A stretch of 64,000 nt of DNA from Methanomicrobiales archaeon HGW-Methanomicrobiales-3 (GTDB taxonomy: Archaea; Halobacteriota; Methanomicrobia; Methanomicrobiales; Methanospirillaceae). Shown piece after piece: positions 44,275-52,101 of this stretch. Numbering within the stretch: the stretch's first letter is position 1; every line of letters starts with the position of its first letter. Below the pieces are notes generated by a model that saw only the letters and a list, made by a program, of their open reading frames with translations, was not told where the DNA came from and did no database searches. Position numbers and translations under genes: made by a program. The stretch covers positions 32,229 to 96,228 of the forward strand of contig PGYK01000003.1 in NCBI GenBank assembly GCA_002839605.1, in the 5' to 3' direction.

Positions 44275-44815
44275 TTTTGCTCTGGCGAAATCATTCCCAC
44301 GGCGTCCTTTTGTGGAATTACGATGGTGACCCCTTCTCGCCCGGAGGAAGAGGCAGCCTGCGGGAGCAAGTCTCCAAAACCCACGGTTTCAATCAGCCAT
44401 TTTCAGGTTCCCATTTACAGCCTGCTCCACAAAGGCAAGGGCCGATGAGACCCCGGGCACCCACATCTCCATCGCAGGTTTTCTTAATGAAAAACGGATT
44501 AACGAAAAAAATAGATTATGGGGGTTGAGACCCCCATACCCCCTTAGGGATTACTGCCGCCGCCCCGAAGGGCGCCCCGCGGCAGCCTCAATTCGGTTTT
44601 TCATGGAAATTTTCTGGGAAATCATCTGTTTGAGGGTTCCGCATGCACACCATAGTGGGCACAATCGCTTCCGCAGCCCGACCATTGCGCGACGCTCCTG
44701 GGCCTCGCCGCCCCCATAAGGAGTGCAAGGATACGGGCGAGGATGCCTTACGTGCCGGGAATTTTCCTGCTTCGGGTGTGAACTCCCGTTCTTGGGCGTT
44801 TCTCCAGAAGAGCAA
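44275..44815 (+). repeat. Modular intergenic repeat, locus 5: complete unit D-E-A-B-C
   Basis: The full-length reference copy, beginning about 6 bp after the tes stop. D 44275-44460 (CTCTGGCGAAATCATTCCCA, GTCCTTTTGTGGAATTACG, GGTGACCCC, CTGCTCCAC, GGCCGATGAGACCCC), E 44461-44485 (CCATCGCAGGTTTTCTTAAT), A 44517-44600 (TATGGGGGTTGAGACCCCCATA hairpin; GCCGCCGC/GCGGCAGC stem around CCCGAAGGG), B 44653-44750 (CGCAGCCCGACCATTGCG, GGATACGGGCGAGGA), C 44770-44815 (TTCGGGTGTGAACTCCCGTT, GTTTCTCCAGAAGAG). No gene is seen in 44270-44859. Confidence 0.9.
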
Positions 44816-44859
44816 AAAAGGATAAAAAAAGACCGGGCCGTCTGCAACGCCGGAAATAT

Positions 44860-45141
44860 TTATGAGTAATCCATCTCCTTGAGCGTCTTGTCGGCCAGCT
44901 CCTTCATGCGGGCCGAGATCCGGCTGGATGACGAATAATCCACCTCTTTCATGGCATTGGCGATCTCGGTTCCCAGCACGAATATTGCGTATTTATGCTC
45001 CATCTTGCTCTTGTGCTGCTGGGACGGCGTAATCTTAAGAGCACTGTACTGGGAGAATTTCAGGTCCGGGTTGATCTCCTCGAAGTACTCCTTCACCTCG
45101 AAGAGCATCTGGTGCAGGTTGATGAGTTCTTCTTTGTGCAT
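44860..45141 (-). CDS. UPF0058 family protein
   Basis: The 93-residue helical protein MHKEELINLHQMLFEVKEYF, SALKITPSQQHKSKMEHKYA and IFVLGTEIANAMKEVD matches UPF0058, a small archaeal family; HKSKMEHKYAIF is the signature. The function is unknown. It has its own promoter region with an inverted repeat at 45151-45175. Confidence 0.9.
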   Translation of the reverse strand: MHKEELINLHQMLFEVKEYFEEINPDLKFSQYSALKITPSQQHKSKMEHKYAIFVLGTEIANAMKEVDYSSSSRISARMKELADKTLKEMDYS

Positions 45142-45150
45142 GAAGTGCCA

Positions 45151-45190
45151 CTCCAGACATTATGGTGGTCTGGAGCAGCATAAATAAATT
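45151..45190 (-). promoter_or_regulatory. Promoter and inverted repeat before UPF0058 gene
   Basis: CTCCAGAC (45151-45158) and GTCTGGAG (45168-45175) are perfect 8-bp arms 9 nt apart, close to the ATG at 45141. Just upstream on the minus strand is a TATA-like TTTATTTATG (about 45179-45188). The repeat would overlap the transcription start or the first bases of the mRNA, so repression or a 5' hairpin is possible. Confidence 0.5.
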
Positions 45191-45201
45191 TGTCTGGGGT
45201 T

Positions 45202-46428
45202 TCAGGACCCCAGTTTCAGGAGCCGGATCGAGAGCGGGCGCTTGACGATCCCCCGGAAATCCTTTGCCGCAACATAGGAAAGACCGCGCTGGACCATGCG
45301 GTCAATGAGTTTCTGGTCTACCGGCCGGTCAAGGACAAGACCGGTTGCCGCACTGTCAATCGTCTCGATCGCCTTCTCCACCTCATCGACCGGAAGTTCC
45401 CTTACAACCGACAGGTCATCGCTCAAGAACCGGGCAAGGTTGTTGCCCTTTATATCATCGAAATGGTCCCGGATATTCTGGGGAGCCTGCCCGGCTTCGC
45501 GTCGTTTTGCCGGGGATGAATGGCGAACCCGCCGCTCATGGCCTTCATCCCCTTCGCCTCCCCCTTTTGGTCCCCTCAGTTCAGGGAGTTCTGCGGCATC
45601 CTCGAAGTACTGGTCCCGGACATACTCAACCGGCACCTTGTTCCGGAGCGTCTTGATGACCTCTTTCCTCGTCATATCCTCGACGCTCTTTCCCCGCGGG
45701 GAGAAGGCGACAAAGTCAATATCTGCCACCTGGAGCAGCTCGCGCAGGATCAGTTCGCCGCCGCGATCCCCATCGAAGAACGCCGTCGTGGTCTTCTTCT
45801 CGCAGAGATCCACAACGCTCCGTGGGATGTTGGTCCCTTCCACCGCAACCGCATTCTTGATGCCGTACCGCAGGAGGTTGATGACGTCCGCCCGTCCCTC
45901 CACGATGATGATGGCGTCGGAGTCAAGCACATTTGGTCCCGCGGGAGCCTTCTCCTCGCCAATCGTTCCGATCTTCTCGATCCTGAGGCTCTCGCGGACA
46001 TCATCGAGCAGTTCATCGGAATCGATGGTGCCGTCATCAAACCGCTCGATTAGGATCTCCTTTGCGCGGTCAACGATCTTCTTTCGTTTGCTGACGCGGA
46101 TATCTTCGATGGATTCAACAAGGACACGGGCAACGCAGGGACCCACGCGGTCGATGGTCTCAAGCGATGCGGCAAGGATAGCCGTCTCTGCCCGGTCCAG
46201 CGAACTTGAGATTAAGATCTCGCCTTTCGTTTCGCCTTTCTTGCTCGTGATCTGGACATCAATTCGTCCGACCCGCCCTGTTCTCTGGAGATCCCGCAGA
46301 TCGAGATCTTCGCCGAGTAACCCTTCAGTCTGCCCGAATATGGCACCGACTACGTCAGGTTTCTCGACCACCCCCTCTGCACTGAGGCTGATGTGAATAA
46401 GGTACTTGGTAGTATCCGGTGAATACAA
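45202..46428 (-). CDS. dnaG: DnaG-type primase (archaeal)
   Basis: A 408-residue archaeal DnaG-like protein with a central Toprim domain: [67 protein letters not shown]. Archaeal DnaG is associated with the exosome and makes RNA or binds poly(A); the eukaryotic-type PriSL does replication. The frame is open to 46497, but the family begins at [15 protein letters not shown], so I start at TTG 46428. A TATA-like GAAAATATATAT lies at 46483-46494. C-terminal residues 300-330 are a charged Gly/Glu/Arg-rich linker. Confidence 0.93.
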   Translation of the reverse strand: MYSPDTTKYLIHISLSAEGVVEKPDVVGAIFGQTEGLLGEDLDLRDLQRTGRVGRIDVQITSKKGETKGEILISSSLDRAETAILAASLETIDRVGPCVARVLVESIEDIRVSKRKKIVDRAKEILIERFDDGTIDSDELLDDVRESLRIEKIGTIGEEKAPAGPNVLDSDAIIIVEGRADVINLLRYGIKNAVAVEGTNIPRSVVDLCEKKTTTAFFDGDRGGELILRELLQVADIDFVAFSPRGKSVEDMTRKEVIKTLRNKVPVEYVRDQYFEDAAELPELRGPKGGGEGDEGHERRVRHSSPAKRREAGQAPQNIRDHFDDIKGNNLARFLSDDLSVVRELPVDEVEKAIETIDSAATGLVLDRPVDQKLIDRMVQRGLSYVAAKDFRGIVKRPLSIRLLKLGS

Positions 46429-46482
46429 GTAAACGCACCCCCATGTATCATGCACTGCATGTAACGCCTGATCATAGGTATA

Positions 46483-46494
46483 GAAAATATATAT
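46483..46494 (-). promoter_or_regulatory. Putative TATA box of dnaG
   Basis: ATATATATTTTC on the minus strand lies about 55-65 bp before the TTG start (46428). A second AT-rich box (TACTTTAAGTAA, 46502-46513) is an alternative. Confidence 0.35.
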
Positions 46495-46587
46495 CACGAG
46501 GAATTACTTAAAGTACAGGTTCGCCCCAAAAGGTAAAAAAACCGGTTTGTTACGCACATGAAACCAGGGCATCGCCATAATACCGTG

Positions 46588-46902
46588 TTAAAAAAACTGC
46601 TCAAGGTGACGGAGAGCATCCTCTTTTTTCATGCCGGAAACGAGCACCTTCTTCTGCGATGAGAGCTGGCCTGACGCAATGCTGACCGTGGATGCAGGGA
46701 CCTTTAAGGTTAATGAGACCAGCGCGATGACTGCCTTGTTTGCCCGCCCTTCAAGCGCCGGGGCGGCTACCCGGCAGCCGATGGCTTTACGCCATTCATT
46801 GTATCCTGCAGGAAATGATTCGACCTTTGCACCGGCCGTCACTTCAATTGCAATCCGTGTGCCATGCGGGTCATCAGAAAGAGCGTGTGAAAAATCCGGC
46901 AT
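46588..46902 (-). CDS. UPF0235/YggU (DUF167) family protein
   Basis: The 104-residue protein from ATG 46902 (MPDFSHALSDDPHG): TRIAIEVTAGAKVESFPAGY, IGCRVAAPALEGRANKAVI, VPASTVSIASGQLSSQKKVL. This is the DUF167 pattern of a small alpha/beta protein with an A-P-x-E-G-x-A-N motif. The function is unknown. The frame continues upstream to 46944 but the added residues do not match the family. Confidence 0.9.
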   Translation of the reverse strand: MPDFSHALSDDPHGTRIAIEVTAGAKVESFPAGYNEWRKAIGCRVAAPALEGRANKAVIALVSLTLKVPASTVSIASGQLSSQKKVLVSGMKKEDALRHLEQFF

Positions 46903-47125
46903 GATGGCACAATCCCGATCCCTAAAGGAAATGTTGCCCGACATTAACGCACATGGATCACCAGTGGCTGCTGCCGTTCTTCACCTGTGTTTTAACCCAT
47001 GCCGGGCGAAATGCCTGTCGCGCAACCGGGTTGTCCCATGGATCATATCCAGACGCTTGTCAATCGATCTCCCGGGGACCTATGGATGCGCTTTATCGGC
47101 ATCATTTCTTTCGTTTTTGTGCTAT

Positions 47126-48430
47126 TTAGCCCTTCGGTACCAGGCAGCCCGGGTTTTCGTCAGCGGGCGGGGTGTGGCAAGGATACCCCTGGCCGGGGAT
47201 CCAGGCCGGTCGGCCGCGATGGAATTCGCCCGCTTCAAAGACGACCTCCCCTCCCATGATAACCAGGCACGGGAAGACTGCCATCCTGCCCTCAAACGGG
47301 GTCCAGCCGCACCGGCTGTGCAGGGTGCCGGCCTCGATCTTTTCGGGCGTTTTTGGGTAGAGTGCAAAGTCAGCGCGATCCCCTGCCGAAAAACCCGCGG
47401 CGGGGATCCCCAGCAGCCGGGCGGGATTTACCGAAGTCTTCCGGATGACATCGGCAAGGGAGATCTTCTTTTCAAGAACCCGGGCAAGGAGCAAAGGGAC
47501 CATCGTTTCAACACCGGGGACACCCGAAGGTGCAACGGGGAACGGGACTGCCTTCTCTTCACGGGTGTGGGGTGCGTGGTCGGAGGCGATGATATCGATC
47601 CGGTCCCATGCTGTCCAGAGTTCCTTTCGTTCCGCCTCGCTGCGCAGGGGGGGATTCATCTTTGCCAGAGTATTTTCGTCATCAAACATCCCGCGGGATA
47701 AGAAGAGGTGGTGGGGGGTGACCTCGACCGTGCCGGTTGCTGCGGCAACCGAACCGGCAGAACTCATATGGCAGAAATGGAGCCGGCAGCCTGCCGTATT
47801 GCACTGCTGGACAGCGCGGACGGCCCGCAGTTCACCTTCTGCTGACCGGAGGCGGGCGTGGGCGGAGAGCGAATTGTCCTCACCCGCGGCCACCTCCTCG
47901 GCATGGATGGTAGCAACGGCACCCAGTTTGTTGATCTCCGCAAGAGCGCGGGTGAGGACGGTCTCATCCACCGCGTCACCGTAACTTGAGGGAGCAAAAA
48001 ATGTCTCGCCGAACAGGGCAGCGCCGGCCTCCCACATGGCTGCAAGCGGAGTGTTAACGGTCACCCCGCTGTTGATGGCAAAACTGCACAGGCTGTGCGC
48101 GTGTGCATCCTTCACCCGGGCCGCAAACGATTCCGGCGTGGTCAGCGGGGGGATCGTATTCGGCTGGTCCACAACAACGGTCACCCCCCCGGCAAGGGCG
48201 CTCCGGCTCCCGGACTCCCAGTCCTCTTTTTTTGATTGCGGACCGCCGCGCATGTGGACGTGGACGTCCACGGCAGCCGGCAGTACCAGGAGCCCGGTGC
48301 AGTCAACCGTCCGGTCAGCTGCCCCCGCAGCACCGGTATGGATAACCCTGCCGTTTCCGATGAGAACATCCGCTACGCGGCCCTCCGGCAGGGAGACGTT
48401 TTTTAAGAGCAAGGGGGGATGCGGAGTCAT
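47126..48430 (-). CDS. pyrC: Dihydroorotase
   Basis: A 434-residue amidohydrolase-fold enzyme with DVHVHMRGG (metal His pair), ATIHAEEVAAGED, LHFCHMSSAGS and IIASDHAPHTREEKAV (Asp of the active site), C-terminal composite beta domain. It closes carbamoyl aspartate to dihydroorotate. The carboxylated Lys of type I dihydroorotases is not seen: where a K-x-F-like strand is expected the sequence reads GETFFAPSSYG. This may mean a mono-metal variant. The gene is alone; the 181-bp gap to UPF0235 holds nothing identified. Confidence 0.93.
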   Translation of the reverse strand: MTPHPPLLLKNVSLPEGRVADVLIGNGRVIHTGAAGAADRTVDCTGLLVLPAAVDVHVHMRGGPQSKKEDWESGSRSALAGGVTVVVDQPNTIPPLTTPESFAARVKDAHAHSLCSFAINSGVTVNTPLAAMWEAGAALFGETFFAPSSYGDAVDETVLTRALAEINKLGAVATIHAEEVAAGEDNSLSAHARLRSAEGELRAVRAVQQCNTAGCRLHFCHMSSAGSVAAATGTVEVTPHHLFLSRGMFDDENTLAKMNPPLRSEAERKELWTAWDRIDIIASDHAPHTREEKAVPFPVAPSGVPGVETMVPLLLARVLEKKISLADVIRKTSVNPARLLGIPAAGFSAGDRADFALYPKTPEKIEAGTLHSRCGWTPFEGRMAVFPCLVIMGGEVVFEAGEFHRGRPAWIPGQGYPCHTPPADENPGCLVPKG

Positions 48431-48578
48431 CAGTATCCCTTTTTTTTAGCCGACCATAAAGCCATGGTGCCCCAACAGGATTGTCTGGCACCGACAGGTA
48501 TTCAAGACCTTATGGTGCATACTCCGGGTATTGAAAGGCTGACACCCACAGTAGGGGTGCCGGCAGAGGGGAGCATTC

Positions 48579-49313
48579 ATGGACCGGATTATAAAAATCA
48601 CTCTGGGATTATTCTTCGCAATACTCATACTGACGATCGCATTTGCCGGCTACACCACCTATGTCTCGGGAGCATACGAAGCAACACGGACTGCCACCAC
48701 GTCCTACACGCTCAGTATCTCAACCGATCATCCCCTCACCGATGCCACCTTCTTCATCCCCGTTCCCGCGGACATTTCGGGCAATTCACCGGTTGTCGCG
48801 GCATTCAGTGCCAGGGAGATGACGGGCGTCCCTGCCTCGTGGGAGACAACCCTGTTCGATACCGGAAAAGCTACCCTCTTGAAGATCCATATCCCTGAAC
48901 TCATCCCGCCGGCAGGCACCGGCCCGGACAACCCTTATACCGTCACGATTGCCGCAGAACTCCCCGCGGGAATGACTATCGATACACTCTATCCCGTGGA
49001 GACGAGCCCAGTCTATGGCACTATCCGAGACCTGACAAAAGTCGCCTGCACTGGTTCTTTTGCCGGCAGTCCGAGATGTTTTACGTTCACAACATCACTG
49101 TACGCCGACTATACCGCGGACCCGAATACTGCTGTTACCATCAAATCCGCTGTCACGGGAACGAACCGCTGGACGGTATTTGAACCCCGGTTCAATGAAT
49201 ACACCACGGGCTTCAGTGTCCTGATGCATGGCGAAAACAACGGGTGGACCACGGCAAAAGGCACGCTGGTGAGCACCATCGGATCGTACGACTATCCGTT
49301 CACCCTTGCCTGA
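48579..49313 (+). CDS. Hypothetical exported or membrane-anchored protein
   Basis: The 244-residue protein has one N-terminal hydrophobic helix (IIKITLGLFFAILILTIAFAG) without a lipobox, then a mainly beta extracellular region rich in Thr, Ser and Pro (SYTLSISTDHPLTDATFFIP, TVTIAAELPAGMTID). No known domain is recognised. After its stop, CCCCCTTTTTTTATA (49316-49330) is a plausible terminator. Confidence 0.7.
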   Translation: MDRIIKITLGLFFAILILTIAFAGYTTYVSGAYEATRTATTSYTLSISTDHPLTDATFFIPVPADISGNSPVVAAFSAREMTGVPASWETTLFDTGKATLLKIHIPELIPPAGTGPDNPYTVTIAAELPAGMTIDTLYPVETSPVYGTIRDLTKVACTGSFAGSPRCFTFTTSLYADYTADPNTAVTIKSAVTGTNRWTVFEPRFNEYTTGFSVLMHGENNGWTTAKGTLVSTIGSYDYPFTLA

Positions 49314-49331
49314 TACCCCCTTTTTTATATC

Positions 49332-49562
49332 ATGAATTCCGGCACGAATCCCAAAGAGCGAAGATCGATCCGCACAGGAATATGCGTGGATATCGTGACA
49401 AAACAGGACCAGCGGAGCAATAAGAGAAACCGGGGGGTGGTTCTGGAGATCCTGACAAACTCATCCTTCCATCCCCATGGCATCAAGGTCCGGCTTGAAG
49501 ACGGAAAAGTGGGAAGGGTTGTTGCCATCGTTTCGGACGATCCGGCAGATTCCGGATCATAA
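49332..49562 (+). CDS. YwbE family protein
   Basis: A 76-residue protein matching the YwbE (DUF2196) family: RSIRTGICVDIVTKQDQRSN, KRNRGVVLEILTNSSFHPHG, IKVRLEDGKVGRVVAI. Small basic beta-barrel proteins of unknown role, found in bacteria and archaea. It starts 18 nt after the preceding gene. Confidence 0.9.
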   Translation: MNSGTNPKERRSIRTGICVDIVTKQDQRSNKRNRGVVLEILTNSSFHPHGIKVRLEDGKVGRVVAIVSDDPADSGS

Positions 49563-49645
49563 TCCCTCCCGGCATACCCATTCCACGACAGAGGGTTTCG
49601 ATCCAAAAGATCATGCTGATATAAAACCACAAAGAAAATATGGCC

Positions 49646-50101
49646 ATGAATCCCCGCATTGCCTTCTCTTTTACCGTTCTTCTCTGTATGGTCATCGCGA
49701 TTGCCGGATGCGCCGGAACCGGGCCGCAGGCTGATACTCCCGCCCCCGCTTCCACTCCCGCCGCAACCGAAACTCCCGAGGCAGTGAGCGTGGGAGACCC
49801 CACCGGGAATGATTCCCTTGACTCTGCCCGGAGCGTTACCGTGAATATCGAAAAAGATCACCTGGGTATGATCCGTGCCACATTCCAGGGGGGCCCCGGT
49901 CTCATCCACGTGAGAAAAATTGTCGTGACCGTGAACCGTTCCGATGGCGAAGTCAGGACTGCTGAAGTCGGGATCACGCTTGACGATTCCGCAACCCTGG
50001 AAGGCACCAAAGCAACCGACCGGGCCATGGTACACGTGACGTTTTCCGACGGGAAAACCTACAAGATTTACGATGAACTGGTACCCTTCAGAGGCCGGTA
50101 A
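49646..50101 (+). CDS. Hypothetical lipoprotein
   Basis: The 151-residue exported protein begins MNPRIAFSFTVLLCMVIAIA then GCAG, a lipobox with the modified Cys at about 21. A Pro/Thr/Ala linker (about 28-50) leads to a beta domain (SVTVNIEKDHLGMIRATFQG, HVRKIVVTVNRSDGEVR, MVHVTFSDGKTYKIYD). The family is not known. ATG 49640 is 2 codons upstream. A T7 run (50113-50119) follows. Confidence 0.75.
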   Translation: MNPRIAFSFTVLLCMVIAIAGCAGTGPQADTPAPASTPAATETPEAVSVGDPTGNDSLDSARSVTVNIEKDHLGMIRATFQGGPGLIHVRKIVVTVNRSDGEVRTAEVGITLDDSATLEGTKATDRAMVHVTFSDGKTYKIYDELVPFRGR

Positions 50102-50110
50102 CCAGAAAAA

Positions 50111-50121
50111 TTCTTTTTTTA
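50111..50121 (+). terminator. T-rich terminator after the lipoprotein gene
   Basis: TTCTTTTTTTA, 10-20 bp after the stop at 50101, fits an archaeal U-rich terminator. Confidence 0.45.
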
Positions 50122-50217
50122 TTCGTTACATCCAGGAGATTTCGGTATATCCCGATCTTTTTGCCTGGGCGCGTTGATTCGCGCATACCGCTTCGGATGA
50201 AACAAGAGAGATGGGAA

Positions 50218-50300
50218 TGGGAGGAATGGGATTCGAACCCATGAACCACTAAGGACCGGATCTTAAGTCCGGCGGAGTTGGCCAGCTTTCCTATCCTCCC
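50218..50300 (-). tRNA. tRNA-Leu (anticodon TAA)
   Basis: An 83-nt class II tRNA on the minus strand: acceptor GGGAGGA/TCCTCCC, anticodon stem CCGGA/TCCGG with loop CTTAAGA (TAA), a long variable arm (TCCTTAGTGGTTC region), T arm with loop TTCGAAT, discriminator A, CCA not encoded. Confidence 0.94.
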
Positions 50301-50481
50301 GCCAGCAACAATGATTTTTTCGCGCATGGGATGAACGAACCAGAAGCCATAAGCCGGCCCTTCCCGCGCTTTATACTATTGACCGTCCCCAATAAAAAAA
50401 AGAATCGTTTGGGAGGACCAAAGATGTTCCGGCCGGGTAAAAATACCCCCGGATCCGGTTGCTGGTTTGAACAGGAGTGGA

Positions 50482-50673
50482 TTATTCCCCGCCCGAGAGA
50501 ACCCACTCCCGCAGGAAGAGGAGAAACGCAGTAACCGCGATGATGAATGCTCCCATGATGAACATCTTTCCAACAATGCCAAAGAAGATGGAACCGCTTC
50601 CCAAAAGCGAGAACACAACTCCGATGCATACCGCACAGAGCGCAACCAGCATTGCCTGAAACCCTTCCTGCAC
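50482..50673 (-). CDS. Small membrane protein, 63 residues
   Basis: Starts at GTG 50673 with GGGAG about 8 nt upstream. There are two hydrophobic helices: AMLVALCAVCIGVVFSLLGS and IVGKMFIMGAFIIAVTAFLL. It ends FLREWVLSGGE. The family is unknown, but the composition and a ribosome binding site support it. It lies between tRNA-Leu and the asparagine-synthase-like gene; 50301-50481 holds no gene I can support. Confidence 0.6.
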   Translation of the reverse strand: MQEGFQAMLVALCAVCIGVVFSLLGSGSIFFGIVGKMFIMGAFIIAVTAFLLFLREWVLSGGE

Positions 50674-50837
50674 GTTAAAAACTCCCGTTAATGAATGGAT
50701 GAAGGAATGTCACTTAAGGTTTTTGATTCATGATTCTGGTTTCATGGCATTGTCCGGGTTGCTGCCATACGATTCATTTTTTAGCCTTAAGGGGAACTTG
50801 AGTGTGGACGAACGCAAGGAAAAAAGGGGACGTTGAA

Positions 50838-51842
50838 ATGGAGACACCGGTATTCAGGGGATGGGTAGAGGTTGGCGGAAACCATCTTGCCCCGGATGAA
50901 GTTGCTGCCATCTGTGCCAGCCGGAAGGACGAGATCCTCCGGTTCGGGGGGGAATTCTTCCTTTCGTGGAACGGGTGCACCGCCCGCGACCATTTCGGGA
51001 TCATACAGGGGGAAGGACCCAAAGGCACGCTTTTCTGTAATGGCAAGGTGTGCGGGGAAATTGTCCCGACGATCCCCGACCTTTCACTTGAAGACGCCAT
51101 CATCACCGCGGTTGCCCTGCGCAGCAACGAAGGTATTGTTGCACTCTCAGGAGGCGTGGATTCGGCGCTGGTTGCAAAACTGGCAGGCCGGGAGTGCGTG
51201 GCAGTCGGACTTGAGGGCTCCCACGATCTCCGGCAGGCACGCCATGCCGCAGATGTCCTCAATCTCTCCTGCTCGTATGTCACCATCACCGAAGATGAGA
51301 TCGAAGCGGCACTTCCGGAGGTTGTCGGCACCATCCCGAAGAAGGATCCGGTCAGCACGGGCATTGCCCTCACGCAGTACTTCATCGCGCGCTATGCCGG
51401 CGATCACGGGTACCGGCGCATCATCACCGGTCAGGGCGCTGATGAGATCTTCGGGGGTTACGCACGGTACATGGAATCACCAGACCTTGAAGAGGATCTG
51501 GCCCGGGACTTCCTCGGTCTGGAAGAACAGGGCCGCCGGGACCAGGCGATCGCCGCGCTTCATGCAACCTGCCTCTCCATGCCCTACCTTGACCTGCGGG
51601 TTGTGCGCGCTGCCAGGGCCATCCCCGCACGTGTAAAGGTGCAGGGCAACCGGCGGAAGATCCCCTTAAGGGAGGTCGCAGAACGCCACATTCCGCCGGA
51701 TCTCGCATGGTACGAGAAGAAAGCCATGCAATACGGGAGCGGAGTGTGGGGGGTCCTTAGGAAGCTTGCCCGCAAAAACGGTTATAAAACGTCCATGCAA
51801 GATTACATAGACCAGATAAAAAGGGTGGAACATGGTCACTGA
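50838..51842 (+). CDS. Asparagine-synthase-like protein without glutaminase domain
   Basis: A 334-residue protein whose C-terminal 240 residues form the asparagine synthase ATP-pyrophosphatase domain: GIVALSGGVDSALVAKLAG (PP-loop), GLEGSHDLRQARHAADVLN, GYRRIITGQGADEIFGGYAR, CLSMPYLDLRVVRAARAIPA. The N-terminal 95 residues keep part of the class II amidotransferase fold (GGEFFLSWNG) but no N-terminal Cys, so glutamine cannot be used directly. ATG 50838 is preferred to 50802. It may take free ammonia or act on another carboxylate. It overlaps gatC by 11 nt, which places it in the tRNA amidation operon. Confidence 0.85.
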   Translation: METPVFRGWVEVGGNHLAPDEVAAICASRKDEILRFGGEFFLSWNGCTARDHFGIIQGEGPKGTLFCNGKVCGEIVPTIPDLSLEDAIITAVALRSNEGIVALSGGVDSALVAKLAGRECVAVGLEGSHDLRQARHAADVLNLSCSYVTITEDEIEAALPEVVGTIPKKDPVSTGIALTQYFIARYAGDHGYRRIITGQGADEIFGGYARYMESPDLEEDLARDFLGLEEQGRRDQAIAALHATCLSMPYLDLRVVRAARAIPARVKVQGNRRKIPLREVAERHIPPDLAWYEKKAMQYGSGVWGVLRKLARKNGYKTSMQDYIDQIKRVEHGH

Positions 51843-52101
51843 GAACGACGTACAACACATAGCAGATCTCGCCGATGTCGGAATTGGCGACGCGGAACCG
51901 GGCATGTTTACGCACCAGTTCAATGCAATCCTCGAATACTTCGATATCCTCGACCGCGTCGAGGGCAGCGGAGAGGTCACGCGTGACCTGTATAATATCC
52001 TGCGCGAGGACGAGATCGAACCCTCGCTCTCACAGGAAGAGGTGCTGAAAAATGCACCGGCAACGGAAGACGGGTTCATCAAGGCACCACGGGTGATGTA
52101 G
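51832..52101 (+). CDS. gatC: Asp/Glu-tRNA amidotransferase subunit C
   Basis: The 89-residue helical subunit MVTENDVQHIADLADVGIGD, then FNAILEYFDILDRVEGSGEV, TRDLYNILREDEIEPSLSQ and AFxxAP-like TEDGFIKAPRVM. It bridges GatA and GatB and stabilises the complex. It overlaps the gene before it by 11 nt and gatA by 1 nt. Confidence 0.94.
   Translation: MVTENDVQHIADLADVGIGDAEPGMFTHQFNAILEYFDILDRVEGSGEVTRDLYNILREDEIEPSLSQEEVLKNAPATEDGFIKAPRVM

Noticed and set aside
44082..44847. Open frames inside the modular repeats, both strands
   Set aside because: They are not kept between the six loci; changes between copies include many frame-breaking gaps.
46999..47259. 86-codon plus-strand frame overlapping the end of pyrC
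   Set aside because: It runs antisense into pyrC; only a short hydrophobic stretch, probably chance.
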